A stretch of DNA of 64,000 nucleotides, taken from Moniliella sp. 'wahieum' (lineage: Eukaryota > Basidiomycota > Moniliellomycetes > Moniliellales > Moniliellaceae). A program made the translations under genes and the position numbers. Every line of letters starts with the position of its first letter. The first letter of the stretch is position 1. Of this stretch, positions 34,975 to 46,475 are shown piece after piece. The stretch covers positions 1-64,000 of the forward strand of contig RSEE01000050.1 of assembly GCA_003971905.1 (NCBI GenBank), in the 5' to 3' direction. The notes under the pieces are model-generated. The model searched no databases, was not told the origin of the DNA, and saw only the letters and a program-made list of their open reading frames with translations.

Positions 34975-34985
34975 GGTCTTATATG
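34975..34985 (-). promoter_or_regulatory. TATA-like element CATATAAGACC
   Basis: This is identical to the 11-mer at 30477-30487 and lies about 265 bp upstream of the chosen ATG of the RhoGEF-like gene. The longer spacing suggests a 5' leader, a leader intron or a more upstream start. Confidence 0.5.
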
Positions 34986-36461
34986 AAGCGGTCGCGTCTC
35001 GTTAGTACTGCCCAGAACGCTCCTGTTCTCATGGACTGCGCCACTGTGATGCACACTCCCCTGTGGTCTATGTATCTATGTATACACGCTATGGGGAAAA
35101 AAGGGTGGCTGCGCTGCCTTAATTGTGCAACGAAGACACCCCCTGTGCGGTGCATCCCCATATAGAATTGAGATATGAAAAAGTGCTCCTGAGGCTGCGT
35201 TGGTTGAGCGCGGCCTATTGAACTTTAAAACACCACTTCGCTCCCCAACAGATCAGAGGGTTGTCAGTGGCTGTACCACTCCCTGACCTTTCACCAGTTT
35301 CACCTACACTATTCATAAGAAGAAGAAAAGACAGCCGATGATCTCGATAATCCTTTGTTCCTTCTCGGGGCGTCGTCCGTATACTGTTCTCGTACATGAG
35401 TCTCCGCCAGTACGAGTTTCTGTAGAGTGATATACATACTGAGCATACGATGATAGTTATTGCTTCTAAGCTTGGTGCCTTTGGCTCTCCCAGTTCTCAA
35501 GGGGAGTGTGCATATAACACCTTTTATTGTGTTTTGTGAAGAGAAGATGGCACATCATGTGAAGTATGTACATATATATACTAGCCGGAGTTTATTCCTC
35601 TCACTTTCGGAGCAGAGCTTTTTGTCATGTTTACACAGAGAGAGGGCAACAGAGCAGGATGGGCCACTAATATATCCCTTAGAATAGTGTATCTAATCAA
35701 TATATCCTCTTCAGTACGTGAGTACTTGGTGAGAAGTAAGATTTTGGCTGACCAGCCCGAGATCGTTCTTGATAACCGCTTCCAAAAGGTTCAAACGAGA
35801 TCTGAGAGCTAGTGAGCTATAGTGTGAGGCATCGACATAGGAGATCCGAGGTCTCTACAAGTCGACCATATGACACCTTTTAACATATTTGCCCTTAGCC
35901 TTCAAAGCCCTCTCGGAGAGAAGCTTTTTTATGTATAAACTCTCCCCCCTGTGCCCCTGCCTACTCTTGTTCCATATGCTGCAACAGAAGCATGATGCCA
36001 CCGTTGCGGAGTGGATAATAGAAGCAGAGCACTATATTTGACGCGCAGTCTTCAAGTTCTACAGCATAGAGGGCTAATCGACTAATCCGACGGTATTAGC
36101 AATGATTGATGAGTGGGAACGAGGTTACAAGCAGTGGAAGGGTGTGGCGGTGAAAAGGAGATGCGCAGCTTGCACAGGGGGAAAAAGAGAAGGAAAAGAG
36201 GGCTGCGCGCACAGCAGCTGTGGGTACGGCGCCAGCTACTAATCGGCAAGCGATCATCGACCCTTCCACGTCCTATAATAACCGGCCATAACCCCTTTGG
36301 TCTCTCACATGCGTTTGTGCGGTCTTTGCTTCTCTTCAAGACATTCATAGTGTAGGAGTACTAGCTATGCCAAGGATTTTAAGGTAGAGCGGCGGTAGGC
36401 CGTAGGATCCTCTGAGATCGGACGTGACAGGGCGTAATAACCTTAGTACTTTTGCTCACCT

Positions 36462-36572
36462 CTATATTTAACGCAACCAACTCCAACAACGCAATCAAAT
36501 CATCATAAACACAATTGCTTTACGCATCTCAAGACAAAACGAAGAAGAGAGGAAGAACGGAGCACATCAAAC
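36462..36572 (+). promoter_or_regulatory. TATA box plus CA-rich leader pointing into dyn1 antisense
   Basis: A tatattta box (36463-36470) is followed by about 100 nt of C/A-rich, G-poor leader. It ends at an ATG in good context (caaacatgg, 36573). This looks like a fungal core promoter and 5' UTR. The only ORF downstream is a 553-codon antisense frame over the dyn1 3' end, so the product, if any, may be an antisense transcript. Confidence 0.35.
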
Positions 36573-36659
36573 ATGGTCCCCTTGGATCCGCATCCTATCC
36601 GCAGCGCCGCGTTCGTCCCCCCCCTCGGCACACGAAGGAGCGGCGGAGCAGCGAACCAA

Positions 36660-39600
36660 CTACCAGCAGTAGAGCAGCGTGCAGCGGTTGAACAGCGCCG
36701 GCGACGCGGCGGCCCGCGAGCCCATTCCTGCCGACGGTGGATTCATGGTGAACGTGACATGGAGGTTCTTGGAGATTTCACTCGAGAACCATTTGAGCAG
36801 TTCTTCGGGCGAGTCGAGCATCAAGCCGTCCCGCTGCGCTCCGTCCTTGCATGCCGTCAACAGGGCCGCCGCATTGTCACCTTCAAACAGGCCCGGCACC
36901 TCGTTGTTGGCCAAGAGCGTGTTCATCCGTTCCAGCTGCGCCGGATCCTTGACTTGGGACTCGTCAATGATAAAGTTGACTTTTTCGCCATTGCATCCCA
37001 CGCGCTTGAGCACTTCACGCAGATCATCGTCAAACTCGGCCATGCCGTACTTGTGCGACGGCGCGATCTGGAAGATGCTCAGACCATTGATCCAGGCCAC
37101 AAAGCGCGACAGCGTCGTCCGTCCACTTCCCGACAGACCCAGCATCAGCACATGGCCCTGCCGTTGGCGCAGGATGCGGTCCACGCTGCAAGCCAAGTCC
37201 AGGACACCATCAAACAGGACCAAGTTCGTGTCCAGCTCCTCCTCGGCAAACTGGCGCAGACGCGCACTGACATAGTTCCGCAACGCATCGCGCGAGACGG
37301 AAACCGAGTGCTTGGACATCCAGGGGCTAAAGAGGATCGGTCGCTCCAGGGCGTCCTCACGTTGAATGGTGGGGAAGTGCTGAAGCGCCACGGCATCAAT
37401 CTTCTCGTCTGTCCAGCGCCGCTCCTCCTCCGTCACCAACCGGTCCTGGAACAGACGCAAGCCCTCGTGCGCCCAAATGCGCACCAGGCCCTCGAGGCTC
37501 AGCGACTCGAGCGGTTGGATCGCAGCATACACGCCGCGCATCCACCGCGTGAGCTCACGAGGCGAATAAACATAGTGGGCTTGACGGTCTGGCGTAAACT
37601 CGTGCTGGGAGGCAAGGTAAAAGTCGACCATGGCCGCCGTGATGGGTTCGGCGTAGCCGCGCAGCGTAGGTACCACCTTGAGCATCGCACGGTTGAACGT
37701 CTGGTAAATCTGGTTGAGCGACACCTCGCCCGGGTAGTCCACCATGACGAGTGGTGCATGGCGGAGGAAGCGGTGGCTCAACGGCACACGTCCCGGGTCC
37801 GTAGGGGGTTGCACGCCCCGACAAACTGGATGCGTTCCAGTTGCACCCATGCCTTGTCCGATGCGCGCCAGAATCCGCCCGACTCGACAAGTTGGCGCAA
37901 GAAGGAGATGACGCGTTGCGTCCCGTACTTGTCGAGTGCCGGCAAATTGATCTCATCGCAGAACACCACGATCCACCGTCCAATCTGCTGGGGCGACAAG
38001 AAAACGCCATTGGACGTCTTGTGGTACTCGCAGTACTGCTCGAACGTCTTGAGGATCAGCTCGGGTGTGGTCGCCGAAGAGAAGTTGAGACCGACAACCT
38101 CCATGTCGGTCAACTTGCGCAGCGCACTGAACAACGTCATCGTCTTTCCCGACCCGGGTGGGCCACAGAGCAGCAGTGGCTTGTGCTCCGACAGCCACGA
38201 GTACAGCACCTCCTCGTGTCGCACGTATCCATAGTGGGATAACAATGTCCGATGACAAGACCGCGCGGGTCTCAATGTCGATCGTTGGTACTCTGCTCTG
38301 CCACGGGAACCAGTCTGCCCATTGATCTGCACGTCGTAGTCGATCAAGGAACCGTTGGAGCCGAGCGGGGGCAAGTCCACCCCGGCTTGACGCGAGATAA
38401 AGTCACCCAGCTGGGCCCGCACCCCCAATTTCGAATCGCCGCTAAAGGACCAAACCAGCGCAATAACCAGGCGTTTGACCATGTAGCTCTCGATCTGCTC
38501 GGCGGTGAGCGGGAAGTCAATGTGGTCTTGGTTGTACGCCTGGATGTTGCGCACCGACTGTTGAGCAGACTGAAGAGGGTCGTCAGCGCACGCGCCGTGG
38601 TAAAGTCCATAATATGCCATGTTGTTGGCGAATTCGAGTGCGCGGTTGACCAGCCCATCGTCGCTAAAGTACGGAGCGAGCACGTCGGCCACAATTCGCT
38701 GTTGATCAATTCGGGCGACACGTTCGCATCGTCATCTGGGGCCTTCTAAGCTTCGCCAAGCCCAGACCATCGTCGTCATCCGTGCCCAGGACCATTGAGC
38801 GCAGGTTGGAGAGATAGTGGTGGTACAGCATGTTGGACTGAACAATATCATCACTGAACCAAATCATGCCGCACCGGGAAACGGTAGCCAAGGTGGCGTA
38901 CTTGAGATGTTCCACCTCAAAGATGATTTTGACGTTGGGAGGCAAGTTCAAGCGTTCACCATTGGGCAGCGTCAAGAGCTTGTTGTCGTCCAGTACCCTA
39001 CACACACACGCACACACATTCCAAACATGGTTAGCATCCTTACAACGTCGAGGCTCATATGCAAGCGGATGAGGAAAGAGACGTACGAGTTGAGGTTCTC
39101 GACCCACTCGGGGTCCACATCACCATCAAAGATGATCCAGTGGCGCTTGGTGCTCTCGCCACGAACGTTGTCGACAATCTTACGCAAGATGTGGGTGAAG
39201 AGACCATCAGTCCACTCGCGGGTCGTTTGGTCGAGCGTACCGTACAGGGCATCTTTCGACATGGCCTTGGGGTCGATCACGTACGACACGCCCTCCACGC
39301 CTTCCATCTTTTCCAGTGCAGCCAGCAAGACACGCCAGGCGGTGGACTTGCCGGTACCCGATGGCCCAACGAGCATGAGACCATGAGAGATCTTTTGAAT
39401 GAGGTACAGCTGGATCACCTTGTCGAGCCAGAGACCCTTGTTGACCAAATTCTGCTCGGCACAGACTGCCGAGATGTGTTCCTTCATTTTTTCCAACGCC
39501 ATCGGGTTTACTCCACATTGGGGAACACATCCGACAAGAGCGACGTGAGCAGCGGCACATCTTCTGCACCAGCTTGGGCACGATCGTCTCGTAAACGCTC

Positions 39601-42600
39601 TGAATGAGCAGTTCCTGCTCCGACTGTGCCATGTCCTGGTGCGCTGGGCTGAGTAAGAGCCGCTCGCGCTTGAGTTGGCCAGCGCTCACCAAGACCGACT
39701 TGAGCGCACGCAGGCCAAAGTCATAGTGGGGCTGGGGGCTGAGCTGCTCAAGACAGAGATTGAAGAAGGGGACAATTTTGCTCGCCAGGACCTCGGCGTG
39801 CGGAACCCTTGGGAGAAGAGCATCACCTGTGCAATCAACTCGCGGTCGGGCTGCGTCATGGCCATTGGCCTGAACAGTTTCTTGAGATTGTCTGGCAAGT
39901 TGGACCGCCCGCATAGGTCGGGTTGGTGGTGATAAAGATGCCGGTACGCGGGTTGATCTGCACGCTCTTGCCAACGAGTTCGATCTCTGTATCGGGTTTG
40001 GAGGCTGCCGTGGCCAGCCCGGCCTGGATGGCCTGTACTTGCTGCGATACGGCCGACAGAATCCGCTCTTCCAACCGATTAAACTCGTCGAAGCAGCCCC
40101 ACGCACCCACGCGGCAAAGACCGACAAAGATCCGGCCCATGGCCTGGAAATCAAACGTCTCGTCACAACAGAAGACGAGGACAAACATGCCAAGTTGTAC
40201 GCCCATGGCTTTCACCGACTCGGTCTTGCCCGTCCCGGCCGGCCCGAACGGTGCCCCACCCAACTGCTGGTTCAGGGCCTGGGTTAGGGTGAGGTAACAA
40301 CGATCCGTCAACGGTGTCTGCACCAGCCGGTCGGGCACACCCAAGTACTCCCATCCGTACGGGAAGACAGCTTGAGCCATGTGGATCTTGAGCCGGTCCA
40401 ACGGTCCTCCACCGCCGCGTCAAAGTAGAACCGCATATGATAGAGCCACGCAAAGTCGGTCTCGGACTTGATGTCTTGCGTTTGGAGCAGGCGAATCACG
40501 TCGCGTTGGTGAACAAGTTCGGTGATCAGGTGCTCGCACTTGCGTCGCTGGAGCAAAGGCACGTCCGTCAAGACGGTATCGGCAGCATATCGAGTCCACG
40601 TAGGACAATATTGAGCGCGTCCGACAGGTCGCCTACTTTCAGACCTTGTTCCACCACAACGTGGTCCAGATGATCTGGGTGGTCAGCACGACCAGCTGAG
40701 CGGGGTACGTGTCGATCCAGGCGAGGAACTTGTCAAGCGACAGGCCCTCCTTGGCGCCGTAGAAAGACTTGAGGTCGGCATAGGCATCATGGAGCTTGTG
40801 CGCCAGCGAGACGCGCATCATGTTCTCAATCGCCGCCAACCAATCGTTCACCTTGGTAAAGTCTTTGAGCACGATCGGTTGATGGAACGCGACCACTTCG
40901 CCCTCGCGACTGGTCATGCCCCGCAGCTGCGTCGCTTCCTCGTCCACCTCAATCGTCGCCACGCCGGCAAACATCTTCTTGAGGTGCTTGAGCACGCGGT
41001 GGACATCCTTGCTGTTGCCAATAATTTCCAGCAAATCCTCGTCACCGACAAAGTAGAAACGGGGGAAGCTGGCGCGCTCGCGTTCCAGGTACTCGCCCAA
41101 CGCCTTTTGGATCTTGCCCAGCAGGTCGGCCAGACGGTCGAGACTCTTTTGAACCTGGGGGATGTTGAGCACCTCGAGGACAAAGGGGCTTTGTACACCT
41201 TTTTCATCACGGCCAAAAACTCCGAGTTGATGTTTTGGAACCGGGAGCTTTCGATGGGCAAGATGTGACGAATTTCGGCGCTGCCGGTAAAGATGCCCTC
41301 GAGGTAGACCCACTGGCGTTGCACGTCGATCCACGTGTCAAACAAGACGAGGACCTTGGACAGCCGGTCTTCCCAGATCTTGGCGTCTTCCTCAAATACC
41401 TTGTAGTGCGGCGACATGGACATGGCCTTGAGCGCATTGTGGTTGTCCGAGGCAAGTTGGAACAGGTTGTCCCAGCCGCGGATCAGACGGCACTTGTTCT
41501 GATAGTTGACCAGTTCCAGCGGGTAGTTGGTCCAGGTTTCGCGAACCTGCTTAATGTATTCCTCCAACGCCAGTTCTCCCTGGGCGACCGCCAAGACACT
41601 CTTGACCACCGATTCGTTGCGCTTCAGGTCCAGATCCCAAACGGTGCCCAAGGTGACCGAGGAAGGGTGTAGAGCTGGGTGATCTTGAGCTGCTTGTAGA
41701 GCGAACGCCAATGACGCTCCCGCATCGCCTCGCTCTTGAGATCCTGCACCAACATGTTGGCCTTGAGCAGGGAACGCAGTTGCTCCTGCATGTACTCAAA
41801 CGCAGCGTACTGCCGCATGCGACTGGGCAATTCCTTCATCTGGTTGATCAAGCCATCGAGGCGTTGGCGAATCTTGCGGGTCTGGACATTGGCCCAGTGA
41901 ATTTCGCGCAGCTCGTTGATCTGCCCCCAGGTCCCGGAGAGCGCGGTCCAGACGCCCTTGAGGTCCGCCAGCTCCTCCTGAATCGGTTCCAGACGGTCAT
42001 CGGGACGATGGTCAAGCTCGAGCGATTCTTTGGCCCGCGCCATCAGGTCCCGTTCATCGCTCAATTGCTGAAGACGCGAATCAAAGCTAGCAATGGCAGC
42101 CAGTGCGTCTTCCGGTTGGATACGCCCCTGGATGGGTTTGTTCTGTTCCCAATCGGCAGTGAGGTGGTGATCTTTTCGCGCAAGATCTGGTCTTGGGCCG
42201 ACATTTTGGCCTGCAGGCCAGGCAGCTGGTCCTGAATCGAGGCGTTCTTGCGTTTGAGAATCTCGTTGAACGCGCTCCCTCGCCTTCGATCTGGTCAATG
42301 TAGAGCCAGTCGCTCGGGAACATGTAGCGCTGTCGCTCCAACGTCTTTTGACCCGTCGAGAAAATCTCAATTTGCGGCGCCCACTTCTTGACGTTGCGCT
42401 TCAGGTCCTGGACCAACGTGATAAACGTCACCGTCGCCGCCGTGGTGCTCGACTCGATCGAGTGCTGTTCCAGATCCAAGCGGGCCTTGGAGATCTTGGC
42501 GTACATCTCCGACATGGCTGCGCCGAGTTTGCTGCCAAACCGATTGAGAATGTCGCGTTGCCACGCATCGTACTTGGAGTTGACGCGCGACTGGACCTGT

Positions 42601-45600
42601 TCGTAGTCCACCACAGCAATACCAAACGAGCGCTGGGTCTCGCTGTTGTCAAAGGTGGAACGTGTCTTGCGAATGTCGGCCAGGAGCGCTTGCCATTTCG
42701 CCAAGTCGTCCCCCAACGAGTCAAACACCCTCTCCGCCTCCAAGTCCCACAACGACTGGAACTGGAGCCACTTGCCAACATACTGGGTCAACTTTTGTAG
42801 CTGGCCCTCGACCAGTGCAATGGGCAGCTCCAGCGTGCCCGGCGGCAACTTGGTCAGGAGCGAGGAAAACGTGCTTTCCTTCTCGTCTTGGCCCAGTACT
42901 GGAAACCCAGTTCGTAGCGCGCACTCTGCACACGCGGCAGGAGGCAGATGTTGGCAATGACACCTTGCAAGCGTTGGATCCAATCGGCGCGCGAGTGCTC
43001 CAGTGGTGGGTCAAGATAAATGACGTGATTCTGGATTCTCACTTCGTGGGTGACCACGGGCAAATCGACCGTGTCCTGCGATGTCTGTTCAGCCTAAGGA
43101 GAAGAGGGTTAGCGTCTAACTTCCTAGCCGGGCGCAAGGAGCCTAGGGTCAAGGGGCAAAAACGGAGAAGAGAGAGAAAGAGAGAAGAGCGTACCTCGTT
43201 CTGCTGTTTTTTAGGCTGAGGACGGGAGGAAGAGCGGTCCTTGACAAACTCTTGGCACCAGACCTGGATGATGCCTTGAGCCGCTCGATCAGGCTGTTTC
43301 GGTAGCTGCACAATCTGCGCCGTCCACTCGTCCAGGTTGGGGTAGCCTTCCAAGTTGAGTTGGTCCACCGTGGTTTGGATCTTGTTCAGCCGGGCGGCAA
43401 ACTCAGTGTAGGATAAGGGCAGACAGTCAACTCCTCCACCAACTGCTCCATCTGCTCCTGCATCGCGATCACCTCGGCCGCACGGTCTTGGTACAGGACA
43501 CGGCACTAGCAAAGGAGCGGACGTAGGCGACCGTCTTGTGTTCCTGCGCGGCCATGTGTTGGCCGCGGTACCAGGGAGGTAGTGCGCACCCGACCCGAAC
43601 TGTCGTAGGCCGACTTGAGGTTTTCCCAGCGCGAGCTAAAGCCCTGGGAGATGAGGGTATTGACGTCGGTCTGCAGCTGGGCGAGGAGACACTTGATTTT
43701 GGGGTGTTTGGCAACCAGGTTGTTGGTCTGGTTGTAGGTGCGGACCGTCTCGGTCAAGCTGACCGCATGGGGTAAATCCGCCGCGCATCCCGTGCCACGT
43801 TCTGCACAGCAAACGGGATGGTGGGCGTCGGGATATTGAGCAAAGCAGGTTGCGCACCTCTTTGAACAGCGTGATGACCTGCGGGTCAAGTTGACGCTGA
43901 GTGTGTAAACCCCAGTAGAGCGGGTAAAGGTAATGGCAAACATGCGCCCCGTGACGTTCAAGTCACGCCGTTGGATGTCGCGTAGCCACGCTTGCAGCAG
44001 CGGGCCGGGTCAAGCTTGCGGCGGAAACCATCCGATTCGTTCTTGAGCTTCTGCCCCTCGCGTAGTCCTCCCATCCGCGGCCCAGCACATCCTCCACACG
44101 GTGCATGTACACCTTGAGCTGGTTATCAATCTGACGAGTCCAGATGATGGCGCCGGCAATATTGGGCAGGTCGCGCACTGGCTCATGTGGTGGGCCTCGC
44201 TGTTTTGGTACTGCCGCTAAACTTGTCGTGCAGGCCCTGGATATCGGCCTTGACACTGTGCAGAAGCTGCTGCTGGTACTCTTGCACCGCACCGCGCACC
44301 TTGGGTCGAACAAAGAGCGTGTTGAATTGCGACAGGACCCGCATGTCCGCGCTGTCTTGGCCTGACCCAGCAGGTCGCGCAGTCGCGCAATCAAGCTGTT
44401 CTCTACCCTGCAACCCGCTCGTTGTACGCCAGTTCGGCCGACGCCCAAATTTCGGCACCTTCCAAGCTCACATCCAGCACGTCGATCGCCTTGACCGAGT
44501 CGTACGCCGCATTGATCGCATCCATCATCTTGCTGCCAGCAAGGGTGCTGTTGCGTCTCTGCACTCACCGCCGCCGTACTGGCCAGGCTCATTGCCTTGC
44601 CGGAAGAGACCATGATACGAAGCTGTTCATGCGTCTTGCGAAAGGTAGCAAGATACGACAGCCGGTTGCGCAGCTGCAAATGTACCGGGTTGACCTTGAT
44701 GGGCAAGAACTTTCGCCGCGCTTTTTGATCACCTCGCGACCTGTCGAGACAAACTCTTTGTGGCCCTCATCCCAAGCGGAGAAATACGTGCGAGGCGGAT
44801 TCGAGAGTAGAGTAAAACCGCTCATACTCCATGTACATGATCCGCAAGGGACCAAGGATGTTGATCAGAGTGTCATTCAAGTCGCGCGAGATGGCATCGA
44901 CAAGGGAAAGCGCCTTCTTGACCGGATACGGACTGATGCGGAGCTTCTTGTTCAGATGAGAAAAGACAGCGAGCAGCGCATCGGCAGCCCGGTCCAGGTC
45001 GGTGGCTGAAAGAAGATCGTTGATGGGAAAGTCGCGCATCAACAGGTTGAAGAGATGAGTGCGCTCTGCGCACTCCTTCAGTCCCGTGTCGGCGAGGAAA
45101 GAGGTGGTGGCGTGGTAGCGCTTCGCACTGCGGAGATATCGAGCGTGAGCACGACAGGTGCTGAACGCAACTGATTCTCAATCTGCTCCTGTGCCTTTTC
45201 CATCGAGAGCCAAAAGTTAACCTCTTGGGATGCCGTGCCCGTAGCGGGGTCTCGGTCCAACTTGGTGACCGTCTGGATCTCCTTGACCCAGCCATTGACG
45301 TCGGCTTGAAGGCGATTGAGGAAGGTAGAGTCTTGCAGCATCGATGGTGGCTCAATCGCATCGACTGTGATACGACGGTCCTCGGCCTGGCAGCGCTCTA
45401 CGGTTTGACGTACGACGGGGTGCACGTTGAGGTGGATCTCGGGGATCTCGACATTCTGCTGGAGGTGCAAAAGAGAGACCTCGAGCTCAGCAAACTTTTT
45501 TTGTCATCGGAATCCCCAGACGGGCGTCGTTCTCCTTGCCCTTGAGCACGCTTCCAGCGCCCGGGGCGGTGACAGTAAGGTCCGAGGCAGCATCGGCGCT

Positions 45601-46394
45601 CTTGCTGTTGACGTAGGCGTCAAACCAGGGGGCCATCACGTTGTGGACAACACTATGCAGTGCCTCAAAAGGCGTCTCTCGGAGCCCTTTGCTCTCGTTG
45701 TTGACCTTGCCTGTTCGGTCGCCGAGGGTCTCGCGCTTGTCATCGGCAGGCAGACCAAGAGCGTTGGCCGGGCCAAAGAGGGAGAAGATGTAGATCTGCT
45801 GCGAGAGAGGCACATCGGCTTCGAGGAAGGGGACGCGCTTGATGAGCGCAATGCTGGCGACAAGTTGATTGTTGTACGCCACCTCGGTCGTGATTGTATA
45901 AACGCACGGATCGCCTGCATAGAGAATGACAGTCAGTCACGACGTACGAGTGGTGTAGCGGGGTGGGGGGGGAGGGAAGAACGCACTGGGGTCACTGTCG
46001 GCATCAGGGCTCTGTTTGCGGAGCTGGTTGATGTATATGACAGGAATGCTGGGCTCGCGAGCAAAGGTGGCCGCGATATCGTGCCAGCTTGGGCGGTCGC
46101 TGCTTGCAGCAAGCTCGGCGTCGCCGTTGGGGGGCGCGGCGAGAGGGGGGGACGAAGGGGGGGGCGAAGGAGTCGGAATCGAGGCCGGGGCGGCGGGACC
46201 AGGTGGGTGGGTGGGGCAAAAAGAGAGGCTTCGAGGGCAGAAACCTGGGAATTGAGAAGGGGGGGCAGGATGGAGACAAGGTAGCTGCGCAGCGTGTCGA
46301 TGTCGAACGCAAAGCTGGGCTCGGGCGCATCGAGCAGGTCAGCCGATGGAGCGCTGCGGGACGGCCTTCGGTAGCCCGCCGTCAGGACAGACAT
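36660..46394 (-). CDS. dyn1: Cytoplasmic dynein heavy chain N-terminal part, ends in AAA4 (Dyn1-type)
   Basis: This encodes the tail, linker and first four AAA modules of the minus-end microtubule motor. The ATG at 46394 opens [18 protein letters not shown] and, before the first intron, [15 protein letters not shown]. The tail runs to about 42.5 kb and the linker to about 40.4 kb. AAA1 has [12 protein letters not shown] (about 40.22 kb) and [14 protein letters not shown]2 has [11 protein letters not shown] (about 39.36 kb) and [16 protein letters not shown]3 has GPPGSGKTM (about 38.15 kb) and [13 protein letters not shown]4 has [13 protein letters not shown] (37104-37140), with Arg for the Walker A Lys, and FIIDESQV. 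The protein ends a few residues after SPALFNRC with TAG at 36662-36660. Stalk, AAA5 and AAA6 are absent here, and no other frame resumes them. A split heavy chain (dyn1 plus a separate dyn2) is established in Ustilago maydis. Many one-base frame breaks occur, for example near 45125, 39910 and 39800. The 9.7-kb span corresponds to roughly 3,100 codons. Confidence 0.93.
38998..39086 (-). other. dyn1 intron
   Basis: The donor gtacgtctc follows ...CTCAACTC and the acceptor is tgtgtgtag (89 nt). Splicing restores [15 protein letters not shown] in AAA2. Confidence 0.92.
43094..43194 (-). other. dyn1 intron
   Basis: The donor gtacgctct follows ...CAGAACGAG and the acceptor is tctccttag (101 nt). 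Splicing joins KKQQNE to [14 protein letters not shown] in the tail. Confidence 0.88.
45915..45986 (-). other. dyn1 intron
   Basis: The donor gtgcgttctt follows ...GTGACCCCA and the acceptor is ctatgcag (72 nt). Splicing gives [21 protein letters not shown] in frame. Confidence 0.85.
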
Positions 46395-46399
46395 GGCCG

Positions 46400-46475
46400 C
46401 GGGCGGGCAGGGGGGAGGGGGGGGGGGGGGAGGCGGAGGCGGTGGTGGAGGGAGGGGAGGTGGTGGTAGTGGCGG
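46400..46475 (+). repeat. G-rich tract immediately upstream of dyn1 start
   Basis: Multiple G4 to G12 runs lie on the + strand within 80 bp of the dyn1 ATG. In the dyn1 mRNA sense the tract is C-rich. It could form a DNA G-quadruplex in the promoter or leader region. Confidence 0.8.

Larger units (their letters stand above)
34712..36659. other. AT-richer intergenic region between RhoGEF-like gene and dyn1
   Basis: No convincing coding sequence is visible. A TATA-like element lies at 34975-34985 and a promoter-like stretch at 36450-36575. The left edge of the dynein gene at 36660 is abrupt, both in homology and in base composition. Confidence 0.55.

Noticed and set aside
36573-38234. 553-codon + strand ORF
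   Set aside because: It is the antisense of dyn1 AAA3-AAA4 and shows no domain. The sense strand is clearly dynein. Only the promoter-like sequence before it is kept as a finding.
36660-46394. Calling dyn1 a truncated pseudogene
   Set aside because: The early end matches the established split dynein of Ustilago maydis. The internal frame breaks are of the homopolymer-deletion kind seen in every gene here.
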